Source of the DNA: Chrysoperla carnea
Taxonomy: Eukaryota; Arthropoda; Insecta; Neuroptera; Chrysopidae
NCBI RefSeq assembly: GCF_905475395.1
Contig: NC_058338.1
Location: forward strand, 38,807,435-38,871,434
Direction: 5' to 3'
DNA: 64,000 bases
Position numbers and translations under genes: made by a program. The number at the start of each line of letters is the position of its first letter. Within the stretch, counting starts at the first letter, position 1. The notes under the pieces were generated by a model. It made no database searches and was not told the DNA's origin. It saw nothing but the letters and a program-made list of their open reading frames with translations. Positions 48,989 through 62,516 of this stretch are shown in pieces.

Positions 48989-51900
48989 ATGTGCCAGATA
49001 AAAATATTCAGTTTTTGTTACATTTCTCTAATTATTCTAAATATATTCTTAATAATTAACGCCGAAAATGAAATTGACATTTTCAAGCAACAACAAATGG
49101 AAGAGGCATATTATAAGTATTTCCTGGATTTTTATACTTTACATTCGAATGTAATAAAAAGTGAACAATGTAAAATTGATTGTGAAATTTATCGAAAGGC
49201 ATTTAACAATAAAGAAATGTGGGCCATAGGAAGTAAGTTTTTAATGTTCTTTGTAACGTAACATTTCCATTCGTTATTTTGATCCTTTATGCATCAATAA
49301 TTGTAATTAAAAGAAAATGCAATCATTTAGCATTGATTAATATAAAACCAGTACATAATTTCTTATTTTGGCTTTAGAATAAGAGAATTTTAACTTGAAT
49401 TTATAAACGATTTAAAAAGAAATACCGATCAGTGTTGTACAATTTATTCATTTTTTTAATATTTTTGAAAACATACTTTCGGATGATCGATGAACATCGA
49501 TGTAGCGAAAAAAATCAATCTTTACCATTCGATTAAGTCGATTTATACCGGTGTTTCAAATTAGGCGTATGTGTAACGACGCATCAATGCATTTTAATAA
49601 TTTCCTTCGAAAATTCACTAAAAAGCTTAACATTAGTAAGTAATTACCCATACCCTTTTATCCATTGGCAAAATAATGTGGATTTTTTTCTTTGAAAAAC
49701 GAGACAAATGGTCATTTTTTAAGTTAAAAATTAATATCTACAAGTTCATGTGTCTGTACGCTATTGGTCGAGAAGAAGAAGGGTTCTGGTATTTGAAAGT
49801 TCAAGTTCATTAATTATAAAAATCGACACATAAGCGAGGAATGCGTAAAATACAAAATTGATGCGAATGATTTTAGAATCTTGGAATGATTCTTTAAAAT
49901 CGCGTTAATTCCAACCATAGCCTATATCATTAATCGCAAAAGAACGTAGCTTAGGAAATTCAGAACGTCAGAGATTGTTATTTGATTGATTGAAAATATA
50001 CTTTGTTTTAATGGCTACAATATAATGCCAGTTAGCCGACGAAAAATTATGTTTCTATAAAATATTGGAAATGTTATTCTTAACGAGCACTTGTGAATTG
50101 AGTGTTGCTTTTGATTAGTTGAAGATTTTTCTTAAATTCCATCAGAAACTGTCGTCTAATTCGATTGGTATTGATTAACTGTTTTTTAATCCTTTTTACT
50201 CATTTCACAGTGTTTGATTCTTCATCAAAAATGCAATCTGGATTTTTATCCGGTAATTTAGCAGACTATGGAGATTTCAATCAATGTATAAATATAGAAG
50301 TGAATGTGGAGAATGGCACTACAATTCGAGGAAAACATATTTTAATAGCTATAGCAGGTTATGTAATATTTTCACCATTTCCTTTCCAAGCTCAACGAGG
50401 AATTCCTATGCTACAGTTACCTTACTTAAACTATGTGTGTATTCATATAAAATTTGCTATGTACTAGTAAAAATGTTATTTAATTTTATTTCGGTTTATT
50501 ACAGTTAAATCAAACACTTTACAATATAAAACTCTATAGACCTCCTCCTGAGGTACCACGTAAACGTCAAAAATTACGAGTTTTGCCCAGTCATAGATGG
50601 GCAATTTGCGTTCCAGATTCATGCAATCGTGAAGAAATTGTTGAACATTTAGGATTATATATGCATCGTAATAATATAACAAGAATATATGAGGCTATAG
50701 AAAATACTTTAGATAGCCAATGGCGTATAAGAGATTATGATTGTATAGTAATGTACGTATAACATTTTATATAAATTATGGGAATGATGAAAAGTGAAAT
50801 ACAAATCTGAGTAATTATGAATAATTGATTTAATTGAGATACTTGATAATTGATTTAATTATTGAGAAGCCTAAAACTGACTTAGAGATAGAGTAAATTC
50901 TTTAAATACTCTGCATGTATTTGGGTAACAACGCTTACAATTTCATACAAGTGAAATTTACAAAATATAAAAAAACCTCCGACAAAGGCGATTTATTCCT
51001 TGTAAACCGATTTTTGGAAACTTAGCTATAAACTGATTCAAATTTGAAAATCGATATTACGAAATTAATATCCATTGTTCGTATAGGAAAATACAATGGG
51101 AAGAAATTTTTAATAATTTTTTTTTCAGATTCATATTTTTAGTAATTGGTGCCCTACTGATAGTACAAACGATTTACGACACTTATCTCCATTACACCCA
51201 AACAAGTAAGTTTCATTTATGTTGGTCGGAAAGATAAATTGTGTTGTCAAAAGCAAAAAACCAAACTAGCAAACCATAAAAATTATTTTACTATTTTTAC
51301 AAAAAAATTTGATCTTAAATAAGCGAGAAGGGGCGATTATCTAAAAGTAAAATTACAGAATAGAATAATAATAAAATTATGAAATAATTTTCACCAACAT
51401 TACTTGAATAATTGTACTTGCATTTAGGTATCATAACTTAAATAATACTGAAATTGACACCTTCTGACAATGGAATATTATGAAACAATATAGACATTTA
51501 TTAGTCATAGTGAATATTATTGCTATTTATATTGAACCATTTTCCTTATTATAAATATTTGAATATTACGAATAACTAATACTAAACTTTGGATCGTTAA
51601 TACTATGTAAATAACAATAAATTTACCAGATTATTGGCCGGAACAACAATGGTCAAAAGTGTATAACATCGCACAGTCAATTCAATCCATTTTTATTTGT
51701 TGTAAATATTAGACTTAGAAAACATAATTTCCGTAGTAAACTTTTTAGATTCTTGAGATGGGGTAATATTAAAAAGCAAATAATTTTTAAACTTTTTATA
51801 AATTTTGTAACAACGTCAATTTTTTGTGAAATAATGACAATTAAGAAATTAAAGCTGGTAAACAAAAATGCGTTTTTCCTACTAAAAGCTTTTTTTTTAT

Positions 51901-54900
51901 AAAATCGAGATCCAAAAAAAAAAGTCGGGACAAGATCAGTCAAGATAGCACCAGAATTTCAATACAATTTTAAAAGTAGTTGGTGATGTAGTTAATAACA
52001 ACTGGCTGATTGATGATCATTTTATGACACAATTTTGCCGAAAATAATAGTTTTTACAAGTAAAATTTTATTAAATGTTATTATGATTAAGCTATTAAAC
52101 AATTGTTTAAATTCATCCCGATTTTCAGAGACGAAACATTGGACTTTCACAGCGTTCTCAATTTTATCAAATGGTCGGCGTCTTGTAACTACCTCAAACA
52201 GACCTGAATTACTGCCATGTTTAGATGGAATTCGTGTTATTGGCATGACTTGGATAATATTCGCACACGAACTCGACTCAACTTTACTCAGTTTCAATTA
52301 TAATTCGGTTGAGTCCTTTGGGGTATGTATACACAAAAAAAACTTTTGTGTAGGAACAATTCATTTCCCGACAATATCACATATTTGTAGTTTTTGATAA
52401 ACGACGTTACTTACCTTCTATGAATGTGCATAGTTCAAATTATTAAGGCCGCTTAGTTCCAATTCTAAAAAACTATTTTTCTTATTTCCTTCATTCTATA
52501 GATCTAAGAAAACGAAATTGCTCTCATTGGATCTTTAAAACTCGAATTCATTTACAAGTATATTTGGTCCAGCTGTTGAGACACAATCTAACGTTTAGTT
52601 TAATAATTTTCGATTCAACAAGGAAAAAATTATCTCTTTTTTACTACTGAGCCTTCTGTACGAGGATTAACAATCCAACCGAGATTATGCGAGAGCAAAG
52701 TAATTTTGATTTATATTGAATTTCTGGCCAAATTCAAGCTGCACTGCAAGTAGCCACTCGCTTCAACCTATAAAACAATCATAAGTGAATAAACTTTCTT
52801 TAAAATCTACGAAGATGTCAACTTTATGATGGCAACTAAAAAAAAGCACCCTTTATGTTAAGGAACGTGTTGCAGTTGCTGGTACTTACTTGATCAAAAA
52901 CACACGGTCATTATGAACGCCTTGTACATATATTTTCAAAGGAAATCGTAATTTTTTTTAAATCGATTAGTTTTAAAGGTTTTTATTATTAATAGGTGTT
53001 TGCGAAAATTTTATATCAGTTTATAAATGCAAATCAAGTTCAACTTCATCAATTTTTTATGTTGGGTGGATTTTTAACAATGTATGGATTTTTAAGAACA
53101 AGAGAAAAAGAGCCGACATTTAATATTATCAAATTTTATGCTCGAAGATATTTAAGGTACGGTTTTATAATTATTATTTTGCGTCATCCTGTATTTTGTA
53201 TTAATACCTCGATAATGTCAGTAAAAATAAGATAAAAGTATTTCATGTACGAGTACCAAGGCAATTTTAAATAAATAGCTTGAATTTCCCCGAGTCCCGA
53301 ACAAAAAGAAGGAATTATAACCACTATCTGTGTGTGTGTCTGTGGTATCGTAGTGTCTAAACGAATGAACTGATTTTAATTTTTTTTTGGTTTCGTTTGA
53401 AAGGTAGTAATTAAATGGGTAGTGTTTTTAGCTATATTTCAAGTGTGAGTTTAGGGTTCCGTTCCGGAAAAACTAAAAAATAAGCGATGATTCTCAAAAT
53501 TGGTTCTGTTCGGGGAAAACTCTAAGGAAAAAAGTAATATAATGGAGAGTGCTTTTAAATATGTTTCAAGTTCGAGTTTAGAGTTCCGTACCCGATTTTT
53601 TTTTTTAAATTTTGTAAATTTCACTTTTATATGAAGTGAACTAAGTCTAAATCAGTTCCGAAAATTTTAAGGGAGATTACCCAAAAACGGTAGATGGATG
53701 ATATGTTTTCATAGTCATGATGGATGATATGTTTTTAGTTATCACTAGTCGGTGGAAATTAAAAAAGAACTATTTAAATTAAAGTTAAATCCTTAATCAA
53801 TCTAAAATTTCCTTGTTGCTCGTATTACCTTAAACTGCCCTCTGGTGATTTCTATCTAATTTGTTATTTTATTTTTAGACTGACACCATCGGTAGCAGCT
53901 GCTATTTTATGTCAAATTTCATTTCTACGTTTAATTAGTAGTGGACCACTATTTCAAACATTAACTCTGGATATGGAGACTACCTGTAAAAGTAATTGGT
54001 GGCAAACACTCCTATATGTTTCAAATTATGTAGACCCTTATAACATAGTAAGCATTTTAATTTTTTGTTTTGAATATTTTTGTATTGTTCTTGACCATTG
54101 TAGTGTGTTCCAAAGTGCAAATTTCTCAGCATAATTTTAAAGAAATTTTTAGACGATATTGGAATTTATCATAACTATTATTAAATTGGAGATAATCTCC
54201 CATATTTTTTAGTGTCTTCCACAATCTTGGTACCTTTGTGCTGATACACAGTTATATTGGCTATCACCTTTATTGTTGTTACCTGTTGTATGGTGGAAAA
54301 AGTGTGCTTATTATCTTTTTGGGATAGTATTGGTAGTTGGAACAGGTATTTTATGGTATGTCGCTTATGAAAATCAACTCATACCAAACGGGTAAGCTGA
54401 TCCAAATTTTTAGACAAAAAGAAACCCAGTATAACAGAAACTATGGATATCTTCCCAAATTTACATATTTAATATATCAGTAAATAAAACAGAATATACC
54501 AAGATAGAATTTAACAAATGATTCTATTGCATCTTGTGAAGATTGCTTTCTCAAACAGAAAAATTTATCAGTTTTGAAAGAAAATTAATTATACAAAAAA
54601 ACTCAAGCCCTCGGCCTCAAGGTTTTTGCTCAATTTAAAAAATATATATTATGTATGAGTATATCAAGTAGCATAATATCTGAGTGAAGAATTTTGCAGA
54701 GAGATCAAGTACAGTTTTTGACTGGCAAACATATAGTTAAAGCACAACGTGATTTTTACAACAATTTTTCAAATGTCTGCAAAAGTAAGCTTTAATAGAC
54801 CTCAAGATTTTGTCCATTATTTCAATATATTCCAAAAGTCTATAAACTAAAAACTAGTTTGCCATTAGGGTTTCATACAGACCTATTACATGCTGAGCCT

Positions 54901-57748
54901 AATTTCAGGGTCGTGATAAGTCATTGGGCTTATATTATACAGGATGTTCTAAGCTTATCAAGATAAATGGAAAACCTCTTCACCAACTTCATTAAATTGA
55001 TTTAATTGGTCAGCGAATACTAAAAAAATTATTTTATTGTCTTTATAAAGAAAACAAAAAAAAAAAGGTACATATTTATTGAATTATTTCACCAATACAG
55101 AGACACTTAGCTGTGGCAGGTATCAAATTATACATTATTATAGATACGGAAGGGATTAAACTGTGTAATACATAACACATAAGGTCTTTCTATAACACAA
55201 TCACAGCTGCTCTATCAAAGTTGTTGTGTTTTGTTATGACACAATGTGTTATGTATTACGCAATTTAATCCCCCCGTACCTATATAAATATGTAATTTGA
55301 TACCTCCCACAGCTAAGTGTCTCTTTATTGGGGAATTATTTGATAAATATGTATTATTTTTTATTTTTATTTTTATAAATAATGACAACAAAATATTTTT
55401 TTATTATTCACTACCCAATTAAATCAATTTCGATCAATTATTGTTTTATGATAGTGCCCTCTATATTCTAAAGTAACACATACTAATTTAATCCATCTCC
55501 CGACGATCATCCTTTATAGCCACATCTCCCGAATCTGGCCTCAGATCGAAATTTGGTAAAGAGCTTCTCCATTTGTCGTGATATTTACTGGTATAATTTT
55601 CTGCTATCAATAGCAGAACACTCTGTATAAGACATAAGCACTCATATTTAAAACTTTTTGTATTTTTTTCAGTGAACCTTCAGAATATTTTTCTTTATAT
55701 CACGTTGCAACACATTGTCGTATTGTTCCTTGGATTGCAGGACATGCATTAGCTTACTTTATTTATCAAAATAGAAATAGAAAATTCAATATTCCAATGG
55801 TAAGTTTACCCACAATTATAAGCGAAATTTGAATAATTCTCACAAAGTTTATGTTTTAGTGGTTGGCAACTTTATTATGGATTACGACATTTGCACTTTG
55901 TGGTTATTCAATGCTAGGAATGTATCCAATTCATCGACCAGATTATGAATATGATCGTGCTTATTTATCATATTTTATGACAATGTCGCATGTGTTCTTT
56001 TGTGTGGGCGCTTCTTGGATAATTTTTGCATGTTTATTTGGATATGGAGGTAGGACACTAGAATTTATTAATACATATATATTAATATATTCAATACGAA
56101 TCATTTTGCCCGGGTGTTCAAATTGAAATAATTCCACTTTTTTAACTGCAACGCGTGGCAACGCCAAGAAAGTATGCTTTGGTAGATTATTTTCCTGTTT
56201 GGAACCACAGTGAATCATATGTACTGACACTGTAAGACACCAAATGAATTCTGACGGACTTTCGAAATTTTCAAACTGTTGAATAAAATTCTCTACAAAG
56301 GAGGGCCTATGCATTTTTTTGCGTTAGTCATATATTAATCAATCTATTGGAACGTTAGTGCAAAATTTGAAACAAATAATTTTGAAATTTTACAATGCTC
56401 ACATTTCAATAATTCCATAACAGCAACATATATATATATATGGGTAATTTACTATCAATATTAATGTTTAAGAGCCGAATAAGCTGCTTTTAAATAACTT
56501 TGTACATGTGCTTTGTTCGGGAGTGCACAACTTTGCGACCTCTGGCGCAAGTACAACGATTTATAGTAAACAATTGTTTAGACAAATGTTATTGCCTGTT
56601 ATGCTGTGTATAACTTTCATTGAGACTTCTTTCTAATCCTTCGCAAATTATTAGTCTAAAATTTTGCTCAAACTTTTCAGTAGATTGTTTAATATGTGAC
56701 TTACGCAAAAACCGTATGAGACCTTTTTGTAGAGAATATTAATCTATACAAAAATGCTTCGGTACTTTTTTCGCTCATCCCTTGGTTGAAGCCAGGCTTC
56801 TCTCTTGGATTGAAGCCAGCTTCTCACCTTTTCAAATTTATTCTTTGATTTAGCATTTCGGCTAGGATTACTGTAATATTAATTATATTTGATAATTAAA
56901 TAAGGTATTGTGAATTGGTTCCTATCATTACCAATGTGGCAGCCACTATCCAGATTAACATATTCGATGTATATAACACATTTTACGCTGCAATTGGCGC
57001 TCCATGCAGGAGTTAAAACACCAATATGGTTTTCAAAGATGCATTTGGTTTGTATCTATACATAACGTATTATCATCGAGGACACATGAGTGTCAAAACG
57101 GAAATTAATGTCCAAAGACGTTCATGTGTTCTCAATGTAAATAAAAAGTTTTTAATATATTGATAAATTTTTTTTTCTTAGTTCTATAATTTCTGCGGTT
57201 TATATGGAACCACGTTAGTTGTAGCATTAATCTGGACTTTATCTCTCGAAATGCCTTTTATGGTAGTCGATGCACAACTTTTCAGAAAAAGTAAGTTTTA
57301 AAAAAATAAAATTTATTTATTTTTATTAATGATGTTTTTATTTGTCTATTTATAGGCGTAACTAAATCAGGTAAGTTTGATTTTGACATTGTACAAATTT
57401 TGATAGCTTTATGCTTTGGTCTCATTTTTTGATTGATTGACAACTTAAAAATTTTTACCCGACTGTCAAGGAGTGCCTATCTTTTTTTTCGCTTATCTTA
57501 TACGTATGTATTTATATTTGTTTTTAAATTTGTTTATTACATCGTTTCTTCCCAACGGCTCAATGGATTTCAACATTTAAGGTATAATTTCTTTGTCTCA
57601 AAAACCAAAGTGTTCTTAGCTAGGTGTTTGTAGAAACTACAAAAATGGCGAATTTTGAAACTAAATAGTCAGACGTTAATATAAAAAAAAAATTAACAAA
57701 AACTATAGAGTAGGGTATTAAAATAAAGGAAATTAAAAGAGGATTACA

Positions 57749-57782
<34 letters not shown>

Positions 57783-58434
57783 TTAGAGTTTTAACTTTAA
57801 TTAGGAATAATAATAGCTGGAGAGCTGAGTGGCTTTTTTGAGTACATATTTGAGGCACCTTGAAAATATTAAATTTGAATGTGTGGATAGTGTAATCGAC
57901 AACCTGGCTGGAAGGTTGCGGGCGTTAGCGAATTTTTCCTATGCAAAAAAATGTTCTTGAGCACTTTGAAACATACACCATTCCAAAGTCTAATATTCAA
58001 TCATACGAAGTATCATCGCCTGGCATGATTTGGTGGGAGCTAAAATAGCCTGGTAGATTATTTTAATTTGAAATTTTTCCTTTGCAAAAAATGTTCTTGA
58101 GGCACTTTGAAACTTACACATAAAAAATTTATAGATCGAATTACTCTGTGCTAGAGAATAATATTTTTAAAAGTGAAAACTTCTACAGACGATAGTAGGG
58201 TAAAATTTTATGGATTCGCGTCAGCGATGCCTCGTCATCATCATGAAAGCACATGATACGCCACTCCACAAAGAGTGTTGAAGCATCGCTTCTTTCTGTG
58301 TTATTAAGTTAAATATTTTGATAGATCAGAGTATAAAATTAACGTTTTACTCTATTCTAGTACCTGAAAATGAAATGACGATAACAAATTTGACAATTCA
58401 AAAAAATGATGGTGTACAAAAGAATAATGGATAA
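48989..58434 (+). CDS. NRF-6-like membrane acyltransferase, copy 5 (14 exons, 717 aa, divergent)
   Basis: Exons: 48989-49232, 50211-50434, 50505-50752, 51129-51205, 52129-52322, 52996-53156, 53879-54047, 54213-54391, 55673-55799, 55860-56049, 56905-57047, 57182-57290, 57356-57370, 58361-58434. They sum to 2154 nt, in frame. An ATG seven codons upstream (48968) is in frame; 48989 (M-C-Q) matches the other copies. It has a signal peptide, an NRF domain (WAICVPDSC kept), an exon 4 anchor, R300-X10-H311 and LSRLTYSMYITH. The motif that reads LDQFFMLSGFL elsewhere is LHQFFMLGGFL here (H347, G353), replacing two conserved residues. The exon 2 donor is GTGTGT and the exon 3 donor GTACGT. The C-terminal tail ends in Q-K-N-N-G and differs from the others. 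Altered activity is possible, but the reading frame is fully maintained. Confidence 0.92.
53325..53600 (+). repeat. Interspersed repeat family D in intron 6 of copy 5
   Basis: 'tgtgtgtgtctgtggtatcg', 'ctaaacgaatgaactg', a T-run and 'cgtttgaaagg', followed by 'agggttccgttccgg' and a near repeat 'agagttccgtaccc'. A minus-strand relative lies at 61040-61210. Confidence 0.6.
54936..55629. mobile_element. Foldback (long inverted repeat) element in intron 8 of copy 5
   Basis: Long imperfect inverted arms (about 54993-55190 and 55230-55430) pair through 'aaattgatttaattgg', 'gagacacttagctgtgg', 'aggtatcaaatta' and 'gtaatacataacaca'. The outer ends 'tatacaggatgttct' and 'agaacactctgtata' are also related in inverted orientation. 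Between the right arm and the right end lies an extra segment with 'ggcctcagatcgaaatttgg'. There is no open frame. This is a non-autonomous foldback DNA transposon or MITE; the superfamily is unknown. Confidence 0.7.
57356..57370 (+). other. 15-nt coding microexon 13 of copy 5
   Basis: Bounded by 'atttatag' and 'gtaagt'; encodes S-V-T-K-S across phase 1 junctions. Confidence 0.8.
57457..57655 (+). repeat. Interspersed repeat family B in intron 13 of copy 5
   Basis: 'ttacccgactgtcaaggag', then 'cttatacgtatg', 'ttcccaacggctcaatgg' and 'ctaggtgtttgtagaa'. Its 3' part matches the minus-strand copy at 30605-30796. An (AT)n run follows at about 57750-57780. Confidence 0.65.
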
Positions 58435-58497
58435 GTATCTGGTTTATGAATTGTAAATATTAGGATATTAATTTATAATGTATTATTAACTTTATTT

Positions 58498-58503
58498 AAT
58501 AAA
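58498..58503 (+). other. Poly(A) signal candidate, copy 5
   Basis: AATAAA lies about 65 bases after the stop codon and just before the family A repeat. The 3' UTR would be short. Confidence 0.5.
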
Positions 58504-58548
58504 TATTGTTTTTTTTTGTATTAATTTTAATTTTGGTCTGAAATTATT

Positions 58549-59092
58549 ATACCATGTATATGAAATATACCAAGGTATACTAAGTTTGGTCCCAAGTTTG
58601 TAACGTTAAAAATATTGATACCATGAACAGAACTTTGGTATAAGTGTTCATAAAATCACCTAATTAGTCCATTTTTGGTCGTCTGTCCGTCTGTCATCAC
58701 GATTACTTAAACACGAAAAGAGTTATCAAGCTGAAATTTTTATAGCGTGCTTAGGACGTAAAAAGTGAGTTCGTAAATGACCAACATAGGTCAATTGGGT
58801 CTTGGGTCGTAGGACGTATCTTGTAAACTGTTAGAACAAAAGTTTAAATGTAAAAAATGTTCCTTTTAAAATAAACAATTTTTGTTTGAAACATTTTTTC
58901 GTAAACATCACTGTTTACCCGCGAGAGCGCAAATTATGCGCAAATTGTATAATATAATTATATGGGAATATCAGTTATATATTTATTAATATGTGTGACA
59001 TGTATGTATGTGTAATGTGACAGAGTAATCAACACTGTCTATATATAGTATTTCAACAATTAACTCAGTTAATTGTTTGTTTTCATTTGTTT
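58549..59092 (+). repeat. Interspersed repeat family A, most complete copy
   Basis: From 'taccatgtatatgaaata' through 'tggtcccaagtttgtaacg', 'attgataccatgaac', 'cgtctgtccgtctgtcat', 'gcgtgcttaggacgt' and 'ttacccgcgagagcgcaaat', to the partly palindromic 'caattaactcagttaattg'. It serves as the reference order for the other copies. There is no open frame of note. Confidence 0.85.
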
Positions 59093-59099
59093 CGATTGT

Positions 59100-62000
59100 A
59101 TTCACAAATCTCTTTTCTAATATGGGTGTTTAGTAAAGAGGAGCATTTTGTCATTTATGGTATTAGTCCAATTATCTTAGGATTTCATCTCGGAAGCTAA
59201 CGGAATAAGCTGAATGTTTGTACAAACTTTTATTTTGCTAGTATAAATGTTGTCTCAAAAGTCACGTATGGTCACTTATGTGCGTCCTTAGATATTCAAG
59301 TTCAAAAAGTCAATTTTTTGATGACATCTCGTTTCTTTTGACTTCATTTATAGAAGAAAGAATTTTTAAAATCAGTTAAGTAGTGAACTCAAAAATGAAG
59401 ATTTGTGTATATTTTCATACAAACTTTCATCTGCTATTTCACCCTTTTAGGACATTAATTTAAAAAATCCTTTCTTAAATGATACTTACAGTATATTACG
59501 GTTAGTCGAAATATCAGTCGCGACATTGAATATTCCCCCTCCAGATTATTTACAGCTTCTGAAATGTTTTTGATTTTAAATAATTTACAAAACGAATCTA
59601 TTGAAAAAAAATCATCAAAATCGGAGCTGTTATTGAGGACTCCCGAGTAAAAACATTTATTGATGTGACTAACAGAACAAAATTATAATTATAACTTTTG
59701 TTGATATAATTAAATTGTTGGATTACTTTATAATCTATATTATTATTTACATTTATATTAAACTATGCCAAAAAACCTCATTCCATTTCAGACTATTTGT
59801 TTGTATTCAATCAATATAGATTTGTGATATTTCATATTGTATTGTTTGAAATATTTTGGATAAATATTTTATCGAGTGTTAAAAAATACGTACGCACTTT
59901 GTTACACAAGATTCTACACATAAAAATTAGTGAAATAATTATTGACAGAGTTATATTAATTATATAGATAGTGTTGAATATCACACCCTGCTTTTGAATT
60001 TGTTTTCCTTAATATTATATGTTGGGTTTTGTATGAAATTATAATTAATAGACTCTCTATTTAAAGCTATTTACAAACTTTTAACCTTCCATCTTGTATA
60101 GTTTTGGAGAAAATAGAAAAGTTTTTAAATTTACATGAGGAGCATGTTTTACATTTAAACTTTGATTGTATCTCTTACGGTTAGATGATAGTCCTATGGA
60201 TCCAAAACCCAATTGACCTATGTTGCTCATAACATTTGGACTAATTTTTGTCCGAATACTCGATATTTTTGTGTTAGGCTAAAGTGTAAACTTAGTATAA
60301 ATTTTTTGGAATTATTCGCAACAAGTCAAAAATTTCTGTATACTGATAAATATGTTGATGAATTCTACCGATTTTAATCGTTTAATGAACTTTAAGTGCG
60401 TTTTAATATTTTGGTCCTTTATAGAACTTTGATTTTTCGCTATTAGGGTATAGGAGTGATATTTTTAGTTTTTTTTTCTTTTTTTAAATTTAAAAAAACA
60501 TGTTTTTGTGTATTAATATAGATAACTATTTTAATTGGCACTTATTGCAATTACAATCTGTATATGTGAATACAAATATTGAATTTAATTGAATTTCAAT
60601 TATTTGTTGTTTATAATATTTAAATACACCCTTCTCGTACGCTGTATATAAACAAAAAACAATCATTGTGAAATTTTTAAATGAATGTATTAAGGTAGTT
60701 CCTGATGGTTTTCACATGATATATTTTGTTAGAAATTGGTTTTATGGAAACTTCAAAGTTAAATTTTAGGTACCATCTAGGTACCAAGTAGGTACCATCT
60801 TATTTCCACATTATGTAGGTCTTTTTCAGATGACTGATTTATAAATTTTCGGATAGATATAAATACCATCATTTCTTCAAAATTGTTTATACCTGCTTAA
60901 AATACATAAAAAAAGCAAAGAAGGGAGTACATTTGTTACAGGCAAATCCATAAAAACATTGTCGTATATATACACTATTTCTAACAACTGTTGTGTTAGT
61001 GTACATAATACTTAGACATCGTTTGTATACCCCCGAAATTTTTATAAAAAAAACCCTCGAAATTTTCTCTACTTTAAATTACCTTTCAAACGAAAAAAAA
61101 TAAAATAAAATAAAAAAAAAAACCGGTGCATTCGTTTAGGCGTTAGGATGCTACGAATAGACATACACACACACACAGCGGTTAAATTTACAAAACCTCT
61201 TCTTTGGATCGAGGATTAAAAATTATATTTTGTTTAAATTGTGAATTGTGTTTTCAAGAAAAATTAAGTCAAATAAGTAAATTGTAAATATGTTGAATCA
61301 AACTACACTCGATTTTTCTGGTGAATTTTTGTAAAAATAAGTGTAATCTACCTTCCACAGTTGATAAGCCACTATCAACTTGACCAATGGCTACGCTTAA
61401 ACTAATATCATATTACTGAAGCTAGCAAATTACAAGCATTTAAGTGTTAGTAACTAAGCAACAGGAGGTATATGTAATTCTACAAGAAAAACCGAATCGA
61501 TTACTAAAAATATTACTTATTTTATGACCACCAAAAAATTTTCTTGTTCATCTTTAGAACACTTTTCTTGTACATTTACCAAGCAACAAGTATTTTCGTG
61601 GAAACTACCTTTAAATTCAATCAAAGTTTAAACATTATTTATTTTCTGTGTGGAAGTATTTATAAAAATATTACATACACATTTCCTGGGTACATACATG
61701 GATGTATATAATGGAGCTGAAAATCTTGATCCACTGATGAACTCCTCTTTCTGACATCAACTCAAAGTGTTCATCTTATTTCATCGATCATGAGTAAGAG
61801 TTGAGGTTTAAAGGACGTTGCTTGCCCAGCTCAATTTCATTTATGGTATCCAGTACAATTTTTAAACAACCATGGTAGTATTACAAAAAACTTTGTTCGA
61901 GGTTTTATTAAGTCTAATTCAAAATAAGTAATAAACGTTTTTATAAACTTATGGTGTAAACTTCACAGGATAAATTTGTGGCTTAACAGAGTGATGTATG

Positions 62001-62500
62001 TGTTACAGTAAAATCTCGCTTTTAGTTAGCACGCATTTTAATAAAAGAGCAAAAGACCAAGCCAACCTAACATAAGTCAGCCGAACATTACTCAGAATTT
62101 TAACATTTAATTCGAGTTTTAACTAATTACCCATTGTGTTTTCATTGTAAGATTTCAACGATTAAATCACGTATGCCGAAGTAAATGTAAAGAAAAGGGA
62201 AGATTTAAGGTTAACATGGTATTATTGCTAAACATGGACGTGGTTCTAATCGGCTCAAGACACACTTCGACCTGATGATATTGTGCAACATTCAATTTTT
62301 TTTGCTTTGTGTGACATATATTGTATATAAGGAGGGTAAGTTGTAGTACCTAGAGTGAAATGTACCTTGAATTTCTGTGGTTCTCAGCAGATATTCATAT
62401 TAACTGAACAGTATTTGTATTGAAATGGGTATTTAGACTGAAGACTTGTTGATAATGTCACTTTTTATATTCTTGTTTTTTTATGAGTTACCAAGTACAT
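59100..62500. other. Intergenic DNA right of the array
   Basis: AT-rich, no supported gene. It contains a minus-strand fragment of repeat family A (about 60135-60235, 'agcaacataggtcaattggg' read on the minus strand). A family D relative also lies here, on the minus strand (61040-61210, with 'cctttcaaacg' and a CACACA run). A possible transposon end is at 62008 ('cagtaaaatctcgctttt'). Short open frames are not distinguishable from chance. Confidence 0.5.
61040..61210 (-). repeat. Interspersed repeat family D, minus-strand copy
   Basis: Read on the minus strand: 'tgtgtgtgtgtatgtctatt', 'cctaaacgaatgcacc', a T-rich run and 'cgtttgaaagg', in the same order as at 53325. Confidence 0.55.
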
Positions 62501-62516
62501 GGAAGCGAAATGTAAG

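Noticed and set aside
55961-56314. 117-residue minus-strand frame over exon 10 of copy 5
   Set aside because: Antisense shadow of a real exon; the extension into the intron has no motif.
62008-62100. 'cagtaaaatctcgctttt' resembling a pogo/Tigger-like terminus
   Set aside because: No second inverted end was found.
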